Origin: DATBFG01 sp036558645
Lineage (GTDB): Bacteria; Acidobacteriota; Terriglobia; Terriglobales; Acidobacteriaceae
Direction: 5' to 3'
Length of the DNA stretch: 64,000 bases
NCBI GenBank assembly: GCA_036558645.1
Contig: DATBFG010000065.1
Location: 25,522 to 89,521 of the forward strand
Shown: positions 1 to 8,771 of the stretch, one piece after another
Position numbering within the stretch: position 1 is the first letter of the stretch
Layout: every line of letters begins with the position of its first letter
Program-made: the position numbers and the translations under genes
Notes under the pieces: generated by a model
What the model was told of the DNA's origin: nothing
The model's input: only the letters and a program-made list of their open reading frames with translations
The model's database searches: none

Positions 1-395
1 CCGGTAGACGAGCACCCTACGGTATCGAAGCCAAAGGTGCGGGCATTCGCCAGCGCAACAGCGACCACACGGTCTTTAAAGCTCAACGTAGGAAGACAGA
101 TGGCATCATTCTTGATGCAGAGCCGCTTCGCACCTAATTCGCTCGCGAGGCGCGGGGCACTTACCAGCGGCGTTAAGCCTACAGGCAATGAGGGATGAAA
201 ACTGTTGGGAAGAGGTAGAAGCTCTGCATAGCGCCACATGTTTGCAGGGCGTTGTCCAATGATCTGCCGGCTCAGGCAGCGAAGAGCCGAATAGTCGTAG
301 ACGACCTCAAGCGGCGAGAAGCAATCTTCGCAGATGGACTTAGGCTGATTTCCCCAGGATTTGCCGCACTCGCGGCAGCGTAATTCGTAGTTCAT
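1..395 (-). CDS. thrC: Threonine synthase, N-terminal part (cut by window edge)
   Basis: Threonine synthase converts O-phosphohomoserine to threonine with pyridoxal phosphate in the cytoplasm. Reading leftward from the ATG at 395, 131 codons are visible before the edge. Residues 7-25 hold two cysteine pairs (C7, C10, C22, C25), the zinc-ribbon start seen in the longer threonine synthases. This is followed by a GLTPLV substrate motif near 73-78 and SFKDR near 105-109, whose lysine (K107) is the expected PLP lysine. The last visible residues match the conserved SSTG stretch. About two thirds of the protein is missing to the left. No partner gene is visible upstream. Family identity is clear; the only uncertainty is what lies outside the window. 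Confidence 0.93.
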   Translation of the reverse strand, partial: MNYELRCRECGKSWGNQPKSICEDCFSPLEVVYDYSALRCLSRQIIGQRPANMWRYAELLPLPNSFHPSLPVGLTPLVSAPRLASELGAKRLCIKNDAICLPTLSFKDRVVAVALANARTFGFDTVGCSST

Positions 396-545
396 CGCTT
401 ACTCGTTCCGAGTAGCGAGAGAACGAGAGCAATTTCAGAGTGAAGATTTCAGAATGCAGAATTTTTCCGCGGTGCGGGAGATTTCAACCTGCAATCAAGA
501 ATTCAAAATCTGAAATCGTTCTACATTTGCCCCTAAAAAGCCAAA

Positions 546-583
546 CCTCTTTCCCCGGGGTTTTAGATCATGGAGGAAAGAGG
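546..583 (+). repeat. Perfect 9-bp inverted repeat over a ribosome-binding site
   Basis: CCTCTTTCC at 546-554 is perfectly complementary to GGAAAGAGG at 575-583, with a 20-nt loop. The right arm overlaps the purine-rich Shine-Dalgarno region (GGAGG 572-576, AGAGG 579-583) of the small ORF starting at 592. If transcribed, the stem would cover the ribosome site. This could be a translational switch; a chance repeat cannot be excluded. Confidence 0.5.
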
Positions 584-591
584 TAAACGAG

Positions 592-723
592 ATGCTAAAA
601 CGCGGCACCCCAAATCTCATGTCCCCCGTTACCGGGCGAGAGTTGACACCGGGCGATCGGGAGATGACTCCTGATCCGGTTGTCGTGGCTTCTAAGGGCT
701 CGTCCCTCAGCCACTCTTCATGA
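592..723 (+). CDS. Possible small protein, 43 aa, unknown
   Basis: An ATG at 592 is preceded by a strong purine tract (GGAGGAAAGAGG) ending 8 nt upstream, and opens 43 codons to a TGA at 721. The product is hydrophilic, has no membrane segment, and is rich in Pro, Thr, Ser, Gly and charged residues, with a SPVTGRELTPGD stretch near residues 11-22. I do not recognise a family. It lies alone between thrC and the PilZ-like gene, both transcribed leftward, so it would need its own promoter. Support comes from the ribosome site and the hairpin over it; the short length is the main doubt. Confidence 0.45.
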   Translation: MLKRGTPNLMSPVTGRELTPGDREMTPDPVVVASKGSSLSHSS

Positions 724-813
724 AATTCAAGGTCTGCTCAAAATGAGCAAACTTGAGTTTGGATATTAAGCTCTTGGATTGGGGACGTCAAGTCGTAGAG
801 GGTAGTGCTAAGT

Positions 814-1281
814 CTAGCTGCGCTTGTTAGTTGCGAGCGCGCCGGAAATGCGCCGGATGCCATCAGCCAATTTAGTGAGTCCTTCCGCGGCCAGTTCTCC
901 GATCGGGCGATCTGCACGACCTTGCGACTGGGCGTCGCTGAAGCCCTCACGCTCCATTTGCTTCGCCGCGGCGTGGAAGCGTTGTGCGCTGATTTCGCTC
1001 ATTTTGACGAACCGGAAAGCTTGCGCGGTGGGAATTCCATCGGCTCCTGTCTGCAGGAACTCGATATGCGCCGTTACCTTGCCGAACACAGTCTGAAGAT
1101 GCAGGACGCCCTCGGAGCCATGAGGAATGGTCCCCTTGGTCATGATTGCTGACCCGCCGGTCAGCGAAAGCCGCTGTACGATCCCCACAAATTTTGCGTC
1201 ATTGACCTCAAACAGCGCGCGCTCGTTATTCGGCACACGGATGCGTGGCGGGCGTGTGTACTTGCGGCGCTTTCCAGACAT
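814..1281 (-). CDS. PilZ-like domain protein
   Basis: A 155-residue protein that opens with a basic stretch and an arginine-rich segment (about residues 4-15). A pattern like the PilZ beta-barrel follows: a VNDAKF stretch and then a VQRLSLTGGSA motif, comparable to the (D/N)xSxxG motif of c-di-GMP-binding PilZ domains. The C-terminal third is helical and charged. PilZ proteins usually bind cyclic di-GMP and alter motility or polysaccharide export; binding here is inferred only. The canonical aspartate of DxSxxG is not present (RLSLTGG), so ligand binding is uncertain. The ATG at 1281 is chosen over one at 1296; neither has a clear ribosome site. It lies about 90 nt downstream of ddl and may share its transcript. 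Confidence 0.6.
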   Translation of the reverse strand: MSGKRRKYTRPPRIRVPNNERALFEVNDAKFVGIVQRLSLTGGSAIMTKGTIPHGSEGVLHLQTVFGKVTAHIEFLQTGADGIPTAQAFRFVKMSEISAQRFHAAAKQMEREGFSDAQSQGRADRPIGELAAEGLTKLADGIRRISGALATNKRS

Positions 1282-1368
1282 GCCACAGCATGGCAACAGG
1301 ACGTGCGGCGGTCAATGTTACTTTCGTTCGAACTAAAGTGCCGGACAAAACGGAGGCTATAAAGTTCG

Positions 1369-2559
1369 CTACTTGCTGTATTGATTCTTCTTCTTTTCCG
1401 CGTGGCGCTCGAGACCGAGGTGAATGAGTCGTTCGATCAGGTCTGAATACTTCAGGCCGGAGGCATCCCACAGCTTGGGATACATGCTGATGGATGTGAA
1501 TCCGGGCATGGTATTGATCTCGTTGAGATAGACCTTGTGGGATTTTGGATCCATCAAAAAATCCACGCGCGCCAACCCTGAGCAATCCACTGCCTGAAAG
1601 GCCGCAACTGCGAGCCGTTGAATATTCTTGATCTCCGATTTCTTCAGCTTGGCTGGAATGATCAGCTCGGAGCCTTCGTCCAAGTACTTCGCGCCGTAGT
1701 CGTAAAATTCCTTTACGGGAACGATCTCTCCTGGTACCGACGCCTCAGGATGATCGTTGCCGAGCACTGAGCATTCAATCTCGCGGGCTTTATTGTTCTT
1801 TCCGCCCACGCCTTGCTCAATCACGATCTTGCGGTCGAACTTTGCGGCTTCTTCGATCGCGGGGCCGAGCTCCTTTGAGTTGTGAGCCTTTGAAATTCCC
1901 ACCGACGAGCCGAGGTTGGCGGGCTTCACGAACATCGGAAACTTCAGGGACTTCTGCACGAATTTCTCGGCCTTCCTCGGATCTCGTTTCCAATCGCCAC
2001 GCAATATCGTCACGTGTTTAACAATGGGCAGCCCGACGGCGCGGAACAGCGACTTCATCATGTCCTTATCCATCCCTGCGGCGGAACCAAGGACACCCGC
2101 GCCAACGTAGGGAAGATCAGCCAGTTCGAGCAATCCCTGGATGGTGCCGTCCTCGCCAAAGGTGCCGTGAAGCACCGGGAAGACGATATCCACGTCAATG
2201 GCGCGATCGGAGGCTCGACGTGTCGGAGTAGGAGCGGCGCTCTCGAAGGGAACAAGGGCCTTGCGATGGGGTTCAGGGGGGACAACGACGGCTTCGCCTT
2301 TTGCCAGGACAGCGGCTCCTGGAGTGGCGTCGGGATCGCCGGCGCGCAGGTGACGCTCTTCATGATCGAGCGGCATGCCTTTGAGTAGCCGCTCGGCGTG
2401 GGCCGCCGTGACCCACCGACCGTCTTTTGTGATGCCGATCGGCACTACCTCGAATTTCGTATTGTCGATGGCGTTAACAACCGAGGCCGCCGACAACAGC
2501 GAAACCTCGTGTTCGCCGCTGCGTCCACCAAACAGAATGCCCACTCGAAGCTTTGCCAT
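1369..2559 (-). CDS. ddl: D-alanine--D-alanine ligase
   Basis: This enzyme joins two D-alanines using ATP, giving the dipeptide that ends the peptidoglycan stem peptide, in the cytoplasm. The 396-residue product starts with the family N-terminus (RVGILFGGRSGEHEVSL), which fixes the ATG at 2559 although the frame stays open further upstream. An ATP-grasp core follows: FPMFVKPANLGSSVG (phosphate-binding loop region), then IEQGV, and near the C-terminus a VDFLMD segment and VYLNEINTMPGFT, which carry metal-binding acidic residues and the substrate-binding end. It is longer than E. coli DdlB and closer to the DdlA type, with an extra insertion after the N-terminal domain. It lies upstream of the PilZ-like gene on the same strand. 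Confidence 0.95.
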   Translation of the reverse strand: MAKLRVGILFGGRSGEHEVSLLSAASVVNAIDNTKFEVVPIGITKDGRWVTAAHAERLLKGMPLDHEERHLRAGDPDATPGAAVLAKGEAVVVPPEPHRKALVPFESAAPTPTRRASDRAIDVDIVFPVLHGTFGEDGTIQGLLELADLPYVGAGVLGSAAGMDKDMMKSLFRAVGLPIVKHVTILRGDWKRDPRKAEKFVQKSLKFPMFVKPANLGSSVGISKAHNSKELGPAIEEAAKFDRKIVIEQGVGGKNNKAREIECSVLGNDHPEASVPGEIVPVKEFYDYGAKYLDEGSELIIPAKLKKSEIKNIQRLAVAAFQAVDCSGLARVDFLMDPKSHKVYLNEINTMPGFTSISMYPKLWDASGLKYSDLIERLIHLGLERHAEKKKNQYSK

Positions 2560-2606
2560 GCTGGAAACTACCCATTCCATTCTTGCATACCCGATGGAAC
2601 TGGCTG

Positions 2607-2635
2607 TTGACAAGGGCTGTACCACGAAGTACCTT
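2607..2635 (+). promoter_or_regulatory. Predicted sigma-70-type promoter
   Basis: TTGACA at 2607-2612, 17 nt, then TACCTT at 2630-2635. It sits about 60 nt before the ATG of the CsgG-type gene, leaving a leader that contains its AGAGG ribosome site. The same -35/spacing/-10 combination occurs before the rRNA genes at 63314. Confidence 0.6.
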
Positions 2636-2693
2636 TGTGCCGAATTATTTTCCCCCATCCCCGCTAGCACTTTACATTTCAAGAGGATTACCT

Positions 2694-3689
2694 ATGAAGA
2701 AGTGGTCGGCGCTGTTCGTCTCGTTATTGGTTGTTTTTGCCATGGCCGGAGCTGCCATCGCTCAAACAGCGGCCGCCCCGCGCAAGAAGCGGGTGGCAAT
2801 CTTCGACTTTGATTACGCCACCGTCCATAGTGGGGTCGCCGCGATATTCGGCTCAGATGTGGACGTGGGTAAAGGCATTTCGGATCTGATGGTTACGTAT
2901 CTGGTCAAAGACGGCAGCTACTCGGTCATCGAGCGCAAGGCCCTGGACAAGATCCTTGCAGAGCAGAACTTCTCCAACAGTGATCGTGCTAACCCCACGT
3001 CGGCCGCCAAAATCGGAAAGTTGCTCGGGGTCGATGCCATTGTCGTCGGCAGCGTGACTCAGTTCGGCAATGAAACCAAGAACACCAACCTCGGCGGCGC
3101 CGGTGGCAATTGGGGTGGATACGGTTTGGGCGGCTTCGGAAAGAAGAAGTCCAAGGCGATCGTGGCTCTGACGGCACGAATCGTCGACATCGATACCGGC
3201 GAAATCCTGGCGGTAGCGGAAGGCAAAGGCGAGTCGTCCCGGGAGAGCACCTCGATGACGGGCGGCGGTGGCAATTGGCACGGCTTCGGTGCGGGGCACG
3301 CCGATTTTGGCAGCAGCGACTTCCAGAGCACGATTATCGGTGAGGCTGTGAAGAACGCGGTCGAGCAGACCAGTACTGAGGTCATCGCTGGAAAAGACAA
3401 GCTCGTAGCGCGCACTATCGTCGTGCAAGGGTTGGTGGCGGCGGTCGATGGCGGTCAAATTATTCTCAACGTCGGCGCCAAGAACGGCGTCAAAGTTGGC
3501 GATCAGCTCAATGTGGAACGCGTCACCAAGGAGATCAAAGATCCGGCAACGGGCCAAGTTCTCCGGCGATTGAGTACGGCGGTTGGAGTGGTCAAGGTCA
3601 CGGATGTGGACGACGTTTCCTCGGTTTGTTCAGTTGTGTCCGGAACCGGATTCAAGATCGGAGATGCGGTTAAGACGGTCACGCAATAA
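2694..3689 (+). CDS. Secreted CsgG-type protein with FlgT-like C-terminus
   Basis: A 331-residue protein with a signal peptide (residues 1-23, cleavage expected after AIA). No lipobox cysteine is present, unlike the curli secretion channel CsgG. Residues 32-125 match the CsgG/TolB-like fold: VAIFDFDYATV, then a long helix region with YSVIERKALDKIL, ending GVDAIVVGSVTQFG. Two glycine-rich loops (about 133-150 and 189-206) interrupt the next part. Residues 240-331 contain LNVGAKNGVKVGD, a module resembling the C-terminal domain of the flagellar protein FlgT. The start at 2694 has AGAGG about 8 nt upstream. CsgG-type proteins act in the cell envelope; the precise role is unknown. It is monocistronic, with a promoter before and a terminator after it. 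Confidence 0.8.
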   Translation: MKKWSALFVSLLVVFAMAGAAIAQTAAAPRKKRVAIFDFDYATVHSGVAAIFGSDVDVGKGISDLMVTYLVKDGSYSVIERKALDKILAEQNFSNSDRANPTSAAKIGKLLGVDAIVVGSVTQFGNETKNTNLGGAGGNWGGYGLGGFGKKKSKAIVALTARIVDIDTGEILAVAEGKGESSRESTSMTGGGGNWHGFGAGHADFGSSDFQSTIIGEAVKNAVEQTSTEVIAGKDKLVARTIVVQGLVAAVDGGQIILNVGAKNGVKVGDQLNVERVTKEIKDPATGQVLRRLSTAVGVVKVTDVDDVSSVCSVVSGTGFKIGDAVKTVTQ

Positions 3690-3697
3690 CAGCATCG

Positions 3698-3726
3698 AAG
3701 GCGTGGCCGCATGGTCACGCCTTTTT
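3698..3726 (+). terminator. Rho-independent terminator
   Basis: GGCGTGGCC (3700-3708) pairs with GGTCACGCC (3713-3721), with one G-U pair and a GCAT loop, followed by TTTTT at 3722-3726. It ends the CsgG-type gene just before the convergent arginase gene. Confidence 0.9.
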
Positions 3727-3743
3727 CTATTCTTCCAGGTTTG

Positions 3744-4688
3744 CTACAGGATTTTCTTCCCAAATGCCGATAGCGTGAGTTCCACCGCCAGGTCGGCAGT
3801 CTGGTTGTGCTCGTCGATGACCGGATTCACTTCTACTATCTCGAAACTGGTCATACGTCCGTGATCGGAGATGATCTCCATGGCGAGGTGTCCTTCGCGA
3901 TAGGTTGCGCCACCCCACACCGGGGTTCCTACACCGGGTGCATCCTCGGGATCGATCCAGTCCATGTCGAGGGAGACGTGATAGCCGGCGGTGCCGCGTC
4001 CGGCCATACGGAGAGCTTCTTCCATGACAGCGCGCATGCCGCGCTCGTCGATGTCGCGCATGGTGAAGACTTCGACTCCGGAGTGCTTGATGTTTTCTTT
4101 CTCATAGGAATCGACGTCGCGAATTCCCACCAGAACGCAGTTCTCCGGCGCGATCTTCGGGGAGAAGTCGTAAATGTTGCTGAGCTCGCTCGGCCCCAGG
4201 CCCATGATTGCAGCTAACGGCATTCCATGGACGTTCCCGCTGGGAGAGGTGTCGGGTGTATTGATATCGCTGTGAGCGTCAATCCAGATGAGACCAATTT
4301 TTTGTTTTTGCCGGCGATAAAACTCGGCAACACCTGCTACGGTGCCAGCAGCGACCGAATGATCTCCGCCGAGAATGAGCGGGACTTTGCTGGATTCGAG
4401 TGTCTTGAGTACAAGGTCGGCGCTCTTGGTGCAGGTCGCGGTGATTTCCTTGAGGTACTTCGCGTTGGCCGCGCCTTCCTTTTTCTGCTCCGGCATGGCG
4501 ACTGCTACATTGCCGCCATCCTCGACCTCATGGCCAAGAGCCTCGAGACGTGCCTCCAGTCCGGCCACGCGGACGGCGGACGGACCCATGTCGACACCGC
4601 GACGCGACTGGCCGAGGTCGAGGGGAACGCCTATCACGCGAATTTTCTTTGGAACAATGTTGGAGAAGGATGTCGTTGTCGGTGCCAT
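3744..4688 (-). CDS. rocF: Arginase
   Basis: Arginase hydrolyses arginine to ornithine and urea using two manganese ions. The 314-residue product shows all metal-site motifs: GGDH near 107-110, DAHSD at 137-141, and a DMD pair at 241-243 followed by APGVGTP. The SPSGNVHGMPL stretch around 148-158 is typical of true arginases rather than agmatinases. The N-terminal IGVPLDLGQ with RRGVDMGPSAVR is also characteristic. The ATG at 4688 is chosen because the family sequence begins shortly after it; no strong ribosome site is visible. It lies downstream of asnS on the same strand with about 100 nt between. It probably supports nitrogen recovery from arginine. Confidence 0.93.
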   Translation of the reverse strand: MAPTTTSFSNIVPKKIRVIGVPLDLGQSRRGVDMGPSAVRVAGLEARLEALGHEVEDGGNVAVAMPEQKKEGAANAKYLKEITATCTKSADLVLKTLESSKVPLILGGDHSVAAGTVAGVAEFYRRQKQKIGLIWIDAHSDINTPDTSPSGNVHGMPLAAIMGLGPSELSNIYDFSPKIAPENCVLVGIRDVDSYEKENIKHSGVEVFTMRDIDERGMRAVMEEALRMAGRGTAGYHVSLDMDWIDPEDAPGVGTPVWGGATYREGHLAMEIISDHGRMTSFEIVEVNPVIDEHNQTADLAVELTLSAFGKKIL

Positions 4689-4793
4689 AAGTTTTTCTAT
4701 TTGCCGCAAAGAACGCGTTAACCACAAAGGGCACAAAGGTGCACGAAGGCAAAAAACAAGCTCGCAAATCCCACAGTTATGTTCGACAAGACG

Positions 4794-6155
4794 CTACGGA
4801 TAGATCTTGTGCAGCATTCTTGGAAATGGAATCGTCTCCCGCACGTGCTCCAGGCCGCAGATCCAAGCTACGGCTCGTTCAATTCCCATGCCGAATCCAG
4901 CATGTGGGACGCCGCCGAACTTGCGCAGATCCAAGTACCACTTGAAAGCCTCTTCTGGCAATCCATGTTCATGAATGCGCCGCAGAAGAAGATCGTAAGA
5001 GCCCATGCGTTGCGAGCCGCCGATGATTTCGCCGTATCCTTCGGGCGCCAGCACGTCGACACACAGCGCCAGGTCGGCGCGCTGCGGATCGGGTTCCATG
5101 TAGAACGCCTTTACCTTTGCGGGATAACGATGGACCATCACCGGCTTTTCGAATTGCGCGGAGAGATAAGTCTCGTCAGGAGAACCCAGGTCGCCGCCGT
5201 ACTCGAATTTGGCTTCCAGTAAGCCCTTGGCGTGCGCGTCTTGCAGCATCCGCACGGCCTCGTCGTAGCTGATGCGCGGAAATGGTGTCTCGACTTTTTT
5301 CAGCTTCTCGATATCCCGCCCGATCGTTTGCAAATCGCTGGCGCGGCGGTCCAGGCATCGCTTCACCATAAAGCTGATGAGGCCTTCGCCCAATTCCATG
5401 ATGTCATCGAGCGTGCCATAGGCGACTTCGGGTTCAACCATCCAGAACTCTGTCAAGTGCCTTCGCGTCTTTGATTTTTCCGCGCGAAATGTCGGACCGA
5501 AGGAATACACCTTGCCCAGCGCCATGGCAGTTGCTTCGATGTAAAGCTGTCCAGATTGCGTGAGAAAAGCCTGCTCATCGAAGTAATCGACAGGAAAAAG
5601 AGTCGTGGTTCCTTCGCAGGCTGCCGGTGTCAAGATTGGTGGATCAGTGAGAGTGAATCCGCGTTCGTCGAAGAAGTCCCGGGCTGCCTTGATGATTTCC
5701 GCGCGCACGCGCAGGATAGCCGCCTGCCGCAGCGAGCGCACCCAGAGATGGCGATGCTCCATCAGGAATTCCACGCCATGTTCTTTGGGGGTGATGGGGT
5801 ACGGCTCAGCTTCATTAACGCGCTGAATGACCTGAACATTGCTGACGTCGAGTTCGTAACCGCCAGTGGCACGCTTATCGGCTCGGACTTTTCCCTCCAC
5901 GATGACGCTGGATTCCTGCGTCAGACTCTTGAGCGAGTCGAACACTTCGGGAGCGACGGCGTTCTTGGGGACAACTCCCTGGATGATGCCGGTACCATCG
6001 CGAAAGATAGGGAATAGCAACTTGCCACTCTCGCGGAGGTTATATAGCCAGCCACGAATCGTGACAGTCTGGCCTTCATGGTTGCCGATCTCGGCGATCG
6101 TTGCTACAGGTGCAGACATAGAAGGTGTCATTTCAGTGTTTTGAGTGGTGCTCAT
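4794..6155 (-). CDS. asnS: Asparaginyl-tRNA synthetase
   Basis: This class IIb enzyme charges tRNA-Asn with asparagine. The 453-residue product begins with an OB-fold anticodon-binding domain (about residues 17-115, including TVTIRGWLYNLRESGK). The catalytic domain follows with motif 2 (FRAEKSKTRRHLTEFWMVEPE), the GGSQR region, and motif 3 near the C-terminus (GFGMGIERAVAWICG). The acidic WMVEPE form points to AsnRS rather than AspRS. Presence of the enzyme suggests direct charging of tRNA-Asn in this organism. It is the last gene of a minus-strand run: the isomerase-like gene stops only 3 nt before its start, so the two are probably co-transcribed and coupled. Confidence 0.96.
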   Translation of the reverse strand: MSTTQNTEMTPSMSAPVATIAEIGNHEGQTVTIRGWLYNLRESGKLLFPIFRDGTGIIQGVVPKNAVAPEVFDSLKSLTQESSVIVEGKVRADKRATGGYELDVSNVQVIQRVNEAEPYPITPKEHGVEFLMEHRHLWVRSLRQAAILRVRAEIIKAARDFFDERGFTLTDPPILTPAACEGTTTLFPVDYFDEQAFLTQSGQLYIEATAMALGKVYSFGPTFRAEKSKTRRHLTEFWMVEPEVAYGTLDDIMELGEGLISFMVKRCLDRRASDLQTIGRDIEKLKKVETPFPRISYDEAVRMLQDAHAKGLLEAKFEYGGDLGSPDETYLSAQFEKPVMVHRYPAKVKAFYMEPDPQRADLALCVDVLAPEGYGEIIGGSQRMGSYDLLLRRIHEHGLPEEAFKWYLDLRKFGGVPHAGFGMGIERAVAWICGLEHVRETIPFPRMLHKIYP

Positions 6156-6158
6156 GAT

Positions 6159-6977
6159 CTACGCCGCTTCCAGCTTATCGAATGTCCGGTTCATCTGGTC
6201 GGCGGCTGGGCCTATATCTTCTTCAATCTCCAACAGCAGCGGCGGCTTATGCGGAGCCGAACGCAATAGTTCCATCGTTTCTTTCCAGTCGATGCTGCCT
6301 CCGCCAGGCCACAGGTGCGAGTCTTTGTCCTTCTTATTGTCATGCACATGTGTCGACCGAACATGGTCTTTGAGGATCTCGAATGCCAGTGGAATGCCGC
6401 CCTCCAGGTGCGCGTGGCCCACATCGAAGCACACACCTACATCGTCGAAGTGACTCACGTGCAGGAAGTCCACTAATTTTTCCGGCGTGGCCAGTTCGTT
6501 CTGAATATTTTCCAGTAGCACGCGTACGCCGAGGGGCTTGGCGAAGGCACGCAGATGTTCGACCGACGTCATCGCCGCTTCCGCCCTGCGCTCATCAAAG
6601 GCTTCGTTGGCTACGCCGATATGCTGGATCAGAAAGCGAAAGGGAATCTGTTCGGCAATCTCGAGCGCACGCTTGATCTCGTCCATTGCGTCGACCCGGT
6701 GAGCACGATCGGTGGAAGCGATGTTCAACGGGGGTGCGCCGGTTCGGCCCATCTCATAGTCGCTGAACATGGGCGCATGCACCGAGTGCAATGGGATGCC
6801 ACTCGAGCGAAACCATTCGGCGATCTCGCGGATATGCTGCTTGCGGTTTGCGTAATCCAGATGCTGGCGCGCTGCAAAGACCTCGATCGCCTGTGCCCCG
6901 CCTTTCACCAGGCTATCCAGCAGTCCGGAATGCAACCGTTCCTTTACGTACAGCAATGTCGACATCGCTCTTTGCAT
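6159..6977 (-). CDS. Sugar phosphate isomerase/epimerase-like TIM-barrel protein
   Basis: A 272-residue protein of the xylose-isomerase-like TIM-barrel family, which also includes endonuclease IV. Metal-ligand motifs typical of the family are visible: HSVHAP near 64-69, LLENIQNE around 155-162, CFDVGHAH near 184-191, HVHDN near 213-217, and LLLEIEED near the C-terminus. The substrate cannot be named. The ATG at 6977 overlaps the last base of the upstream ggt stop codon (TGATG), so this start is preferred over the second ATG at 6965. The arrangement ggt, this gene, asnS suggests one transcript, although the three functions do not obviously belong together. Confidence 0.82.
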   Translation of the reverse strand: MQRAMSTLLYVKERLHSGLLDSLVKGGAQAIEVFAARQHLDYANRKQHIREIAEWFRSSGIPLHSVHAPMFSDYEMGRTGAPPLNIASTDRAHRVDAMDEIKRALEIAEQIPFRFLIQHIGVANEAFDERRAEAAMTSVEHLRAFAKPLGVRVLLENIQNELATPEKLVDFLHVSHFDDVGVCFDVGHAHLEGGIPLAFEILKDHVRSTHVHDNKKDKDSHLWPGGGSIDWKETMELLRSAPHKPPLLLEIEEDIGPAADQMNRTFDKLEAA

Positions 6978-8707
6978 CAGTAACCCACCGGCTTTCCGTT
7001 GTTTCTTCCATCGCTCGCGCCCAGGCGTTCGCCGGTGGCCAGATCAATCGCAATGGCCTCGGCATCCCCCCACTCGGTGTCACGGCTCAGTTTTTGCCCC
7101 ATCTGCTCAAGCATATGTAGAGTATCCGGCGAAAGACCTCTTTCGACTCTGATCTCGTCCGGGATCCACTGGTTGTGAAAGCGTGGTGCATTCACCGCTT
7201 CCTGAATGTCTATCCCAAAATCGATGACACCTATCAGAATGTTCGCCACCGTTGTGATAATGGTCGGTCCGCCTTCTGCACCCAAGACCATGTATAGCTT
7301 GCTATCTTTGAGGACAATGGTTGGTACCATCGCCGATAAAGGACGCTTCCCCGGACCGATCGCGTTCGCCGGGCCTTGAATCAACCCATAGGTATTCGGC
7401 ACGCCTTGCTTTGAGGCGAAGTCATCCATCTCGTCGTTGAGCAAGAAGCCTAAGCCTTCCGCTGTTACGCCCGATCCGAAGCTTTCATTCAGCGTCGTCG
7501 TGACAGCCACGGCATTGCCGGCGGCATCGGCCACCGAGTAGTGCGCCGTGTGGTTCGGTTCGTGGACGGCAAGCGGCTGCTCATGCATCGCAGCATAGCT
7601 GTCGAGTTCACTGAAGACTGACGGGCGCCGCAGGTCCTTACTCGCGCTGGCATGCGTAGGATCAATGGACTCGCGCCATGCCGACGCATATTTCTCATCG
7701 ATCAACTGCGCAACTGGAATTTTTGCGAAATCCGGGTCTCCAAGAAATTCTGCGCGATCATAGAACGCTCGTCGAAATGCTTCAGAAGTCAGATGAATCG
7801 CCTTAGCAGAACGATTTCCGAGCTTAGCAAGGTCGTAACCCTCCACGATGTTGAGGATCTCAACGAGGGCGATGCCGCCTGACGACGGTGGAGGCGCACT
7901 GATAATTTGGTACCCCCGATAATTGCCACGAACCGGCTCTCGTTCCTTGACCTCATAGTTGGCGAGGTCCTCGGCAGTGACCAAGCCTCCGCCCTTCTGT
8001 ATTGACGCCGCAAGCTCCCGCGCCATCGAACCGTGATAGAAATCGTCCGGATTCTTGGCGATTCGTTCCAACGTCCGCGCCAACTCCGGCTGACGGAAGG
8101 TCTCGCCCGCCTTGTAGTAGTTTCCATCCCGTTGAAAGATGCGCCGTGACTCGGGGAATTTCGCCAAGCTCCCATCGTGGAAGCCCTGCGCGTCTTCCCA
8201 TGCGAGAGAAAATCCCTCTCGCGCGAGGGTAATCGCGGGCGCAATTACCCGTTCGAGCGGAAGCTTTCCAAAGTGCCTCTGGGCATAGACAAGACCGGCG
8301 ACGGACCCCGGAACGCCAATCGCTTTGTATCCAACCAGGCTCGCATCCGGAATAACATTTCCCTGTGCGTCCAGGTACATGTTGGCCGTCGCTGCACCGG
8401 GCGCCTTTTCGCGATAGTCGACAAAGTGCGTGCTGCCGTCGGTCATGCGGATTAGCATGAATCCGCCGCCGCCCAGGTTCCCTGCCTGCGGATGAACCAC
8501 AGCGAGGGCAAATCCGGTTGCCACTGCCGCGTCGATCGCATTCCCGCCTGCCTGCATGACTTCCACGCCGGCCTTCGAGGCGAGCTCGTGCAGGCTGACC
8601 ACGATGGCATGCTGAGCATGCACCGGGTGCATTGGTGCAGCCGCGGCGCCAATCACGAGGGCGCCAGCAAGCAGCAGCGTAATCAATAACTTACAGTTGA
8701 ATCGCAT
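6977..8707 (-). CDS. ggt: Gamma-glutamyltransferase (exported)
   Basis: This enzyme cleaves gamma-glutamyl bonds such as that in glutathione and transfers the glutamyl group to water or amino acids, usually in the periplasm. The 576-residue precursor has a signal peptide (residues 1 to about 24). The autoprocessing site is NHTAHYSVAD, with T387 as the expected N-terminal nucleophile of the small subunit. Other family landmarks are GGNAIDAAVA near 54-63, DYREKAP near 97-103 (substrate-binding arginine) and GKRPLSAMVP. Length is normal for the family. A strong hairpin lies about 65-100 nt upstream of the start (see 8772-8804). It is the first gene of a coupled minus-strand group. Confidence 0.95.
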   Translation of the reverse strand: MRFNCKLLITLLLAGALVIGAAAAPMHPVHAQHAIVVSLHELASKAGVEVMQAGGNAIDAAVATGFALAVVHPQAGNLGGGGFMLIRMTDGSTHFVDYREKAPGAATANMYLDAQGNVIPDASLVGYKAIGVPGSVAGLVYAQRHFGKLPLERVIAPAITLAREGFSLAWEDAQGFHDGSLAKFPESRRIFQRDGNYYKAGETFRQPELARTLERIAKNPDDFYHGSMARELAASIQKGGGLVTAEDLANYEVKEREPVRGNYRGYQIISAPPPSSGGIALVEILNIVEGYDLAKLGNRSAKAIHLTSEAFRRAFYDRAEFLGDPDFAKIPVAQLIDEKYASAWRESIDPTHASASKDLRRPSVFSELDSYAAMHEQPLAVHEPNHTAHYSVADAAGNAVAVTTTLNESFGSGVTAEGLGFLLNDEMDDFASKQGVPNTYGLIQGPANAIGPGKRPLSAMVPTIVLKDSKLYMVLGAEGGPTIITTVANILIGVIDFGIDIQEAVNAPRFHNQWIPDEIRVERGLSPDTLHMLEQMGQKLSRDTEWGDAEAIAIDLATGERLGASDGRNNGKPVGY

Positions 8708-8771
8708 GGAAATCTGTCAGCGGAACGGGCTCTCTAGCCCTCCCAGCTGCAGTATCCGCGGTCAGGCCGAT

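Noticed and set aside
2853..3557. Long frame antisense to the CsgG-type gene (234 codons)
   Set aside because: The sense gene has a signal peptide, ribosome site, promoter and terminator; the antisense frame has none.
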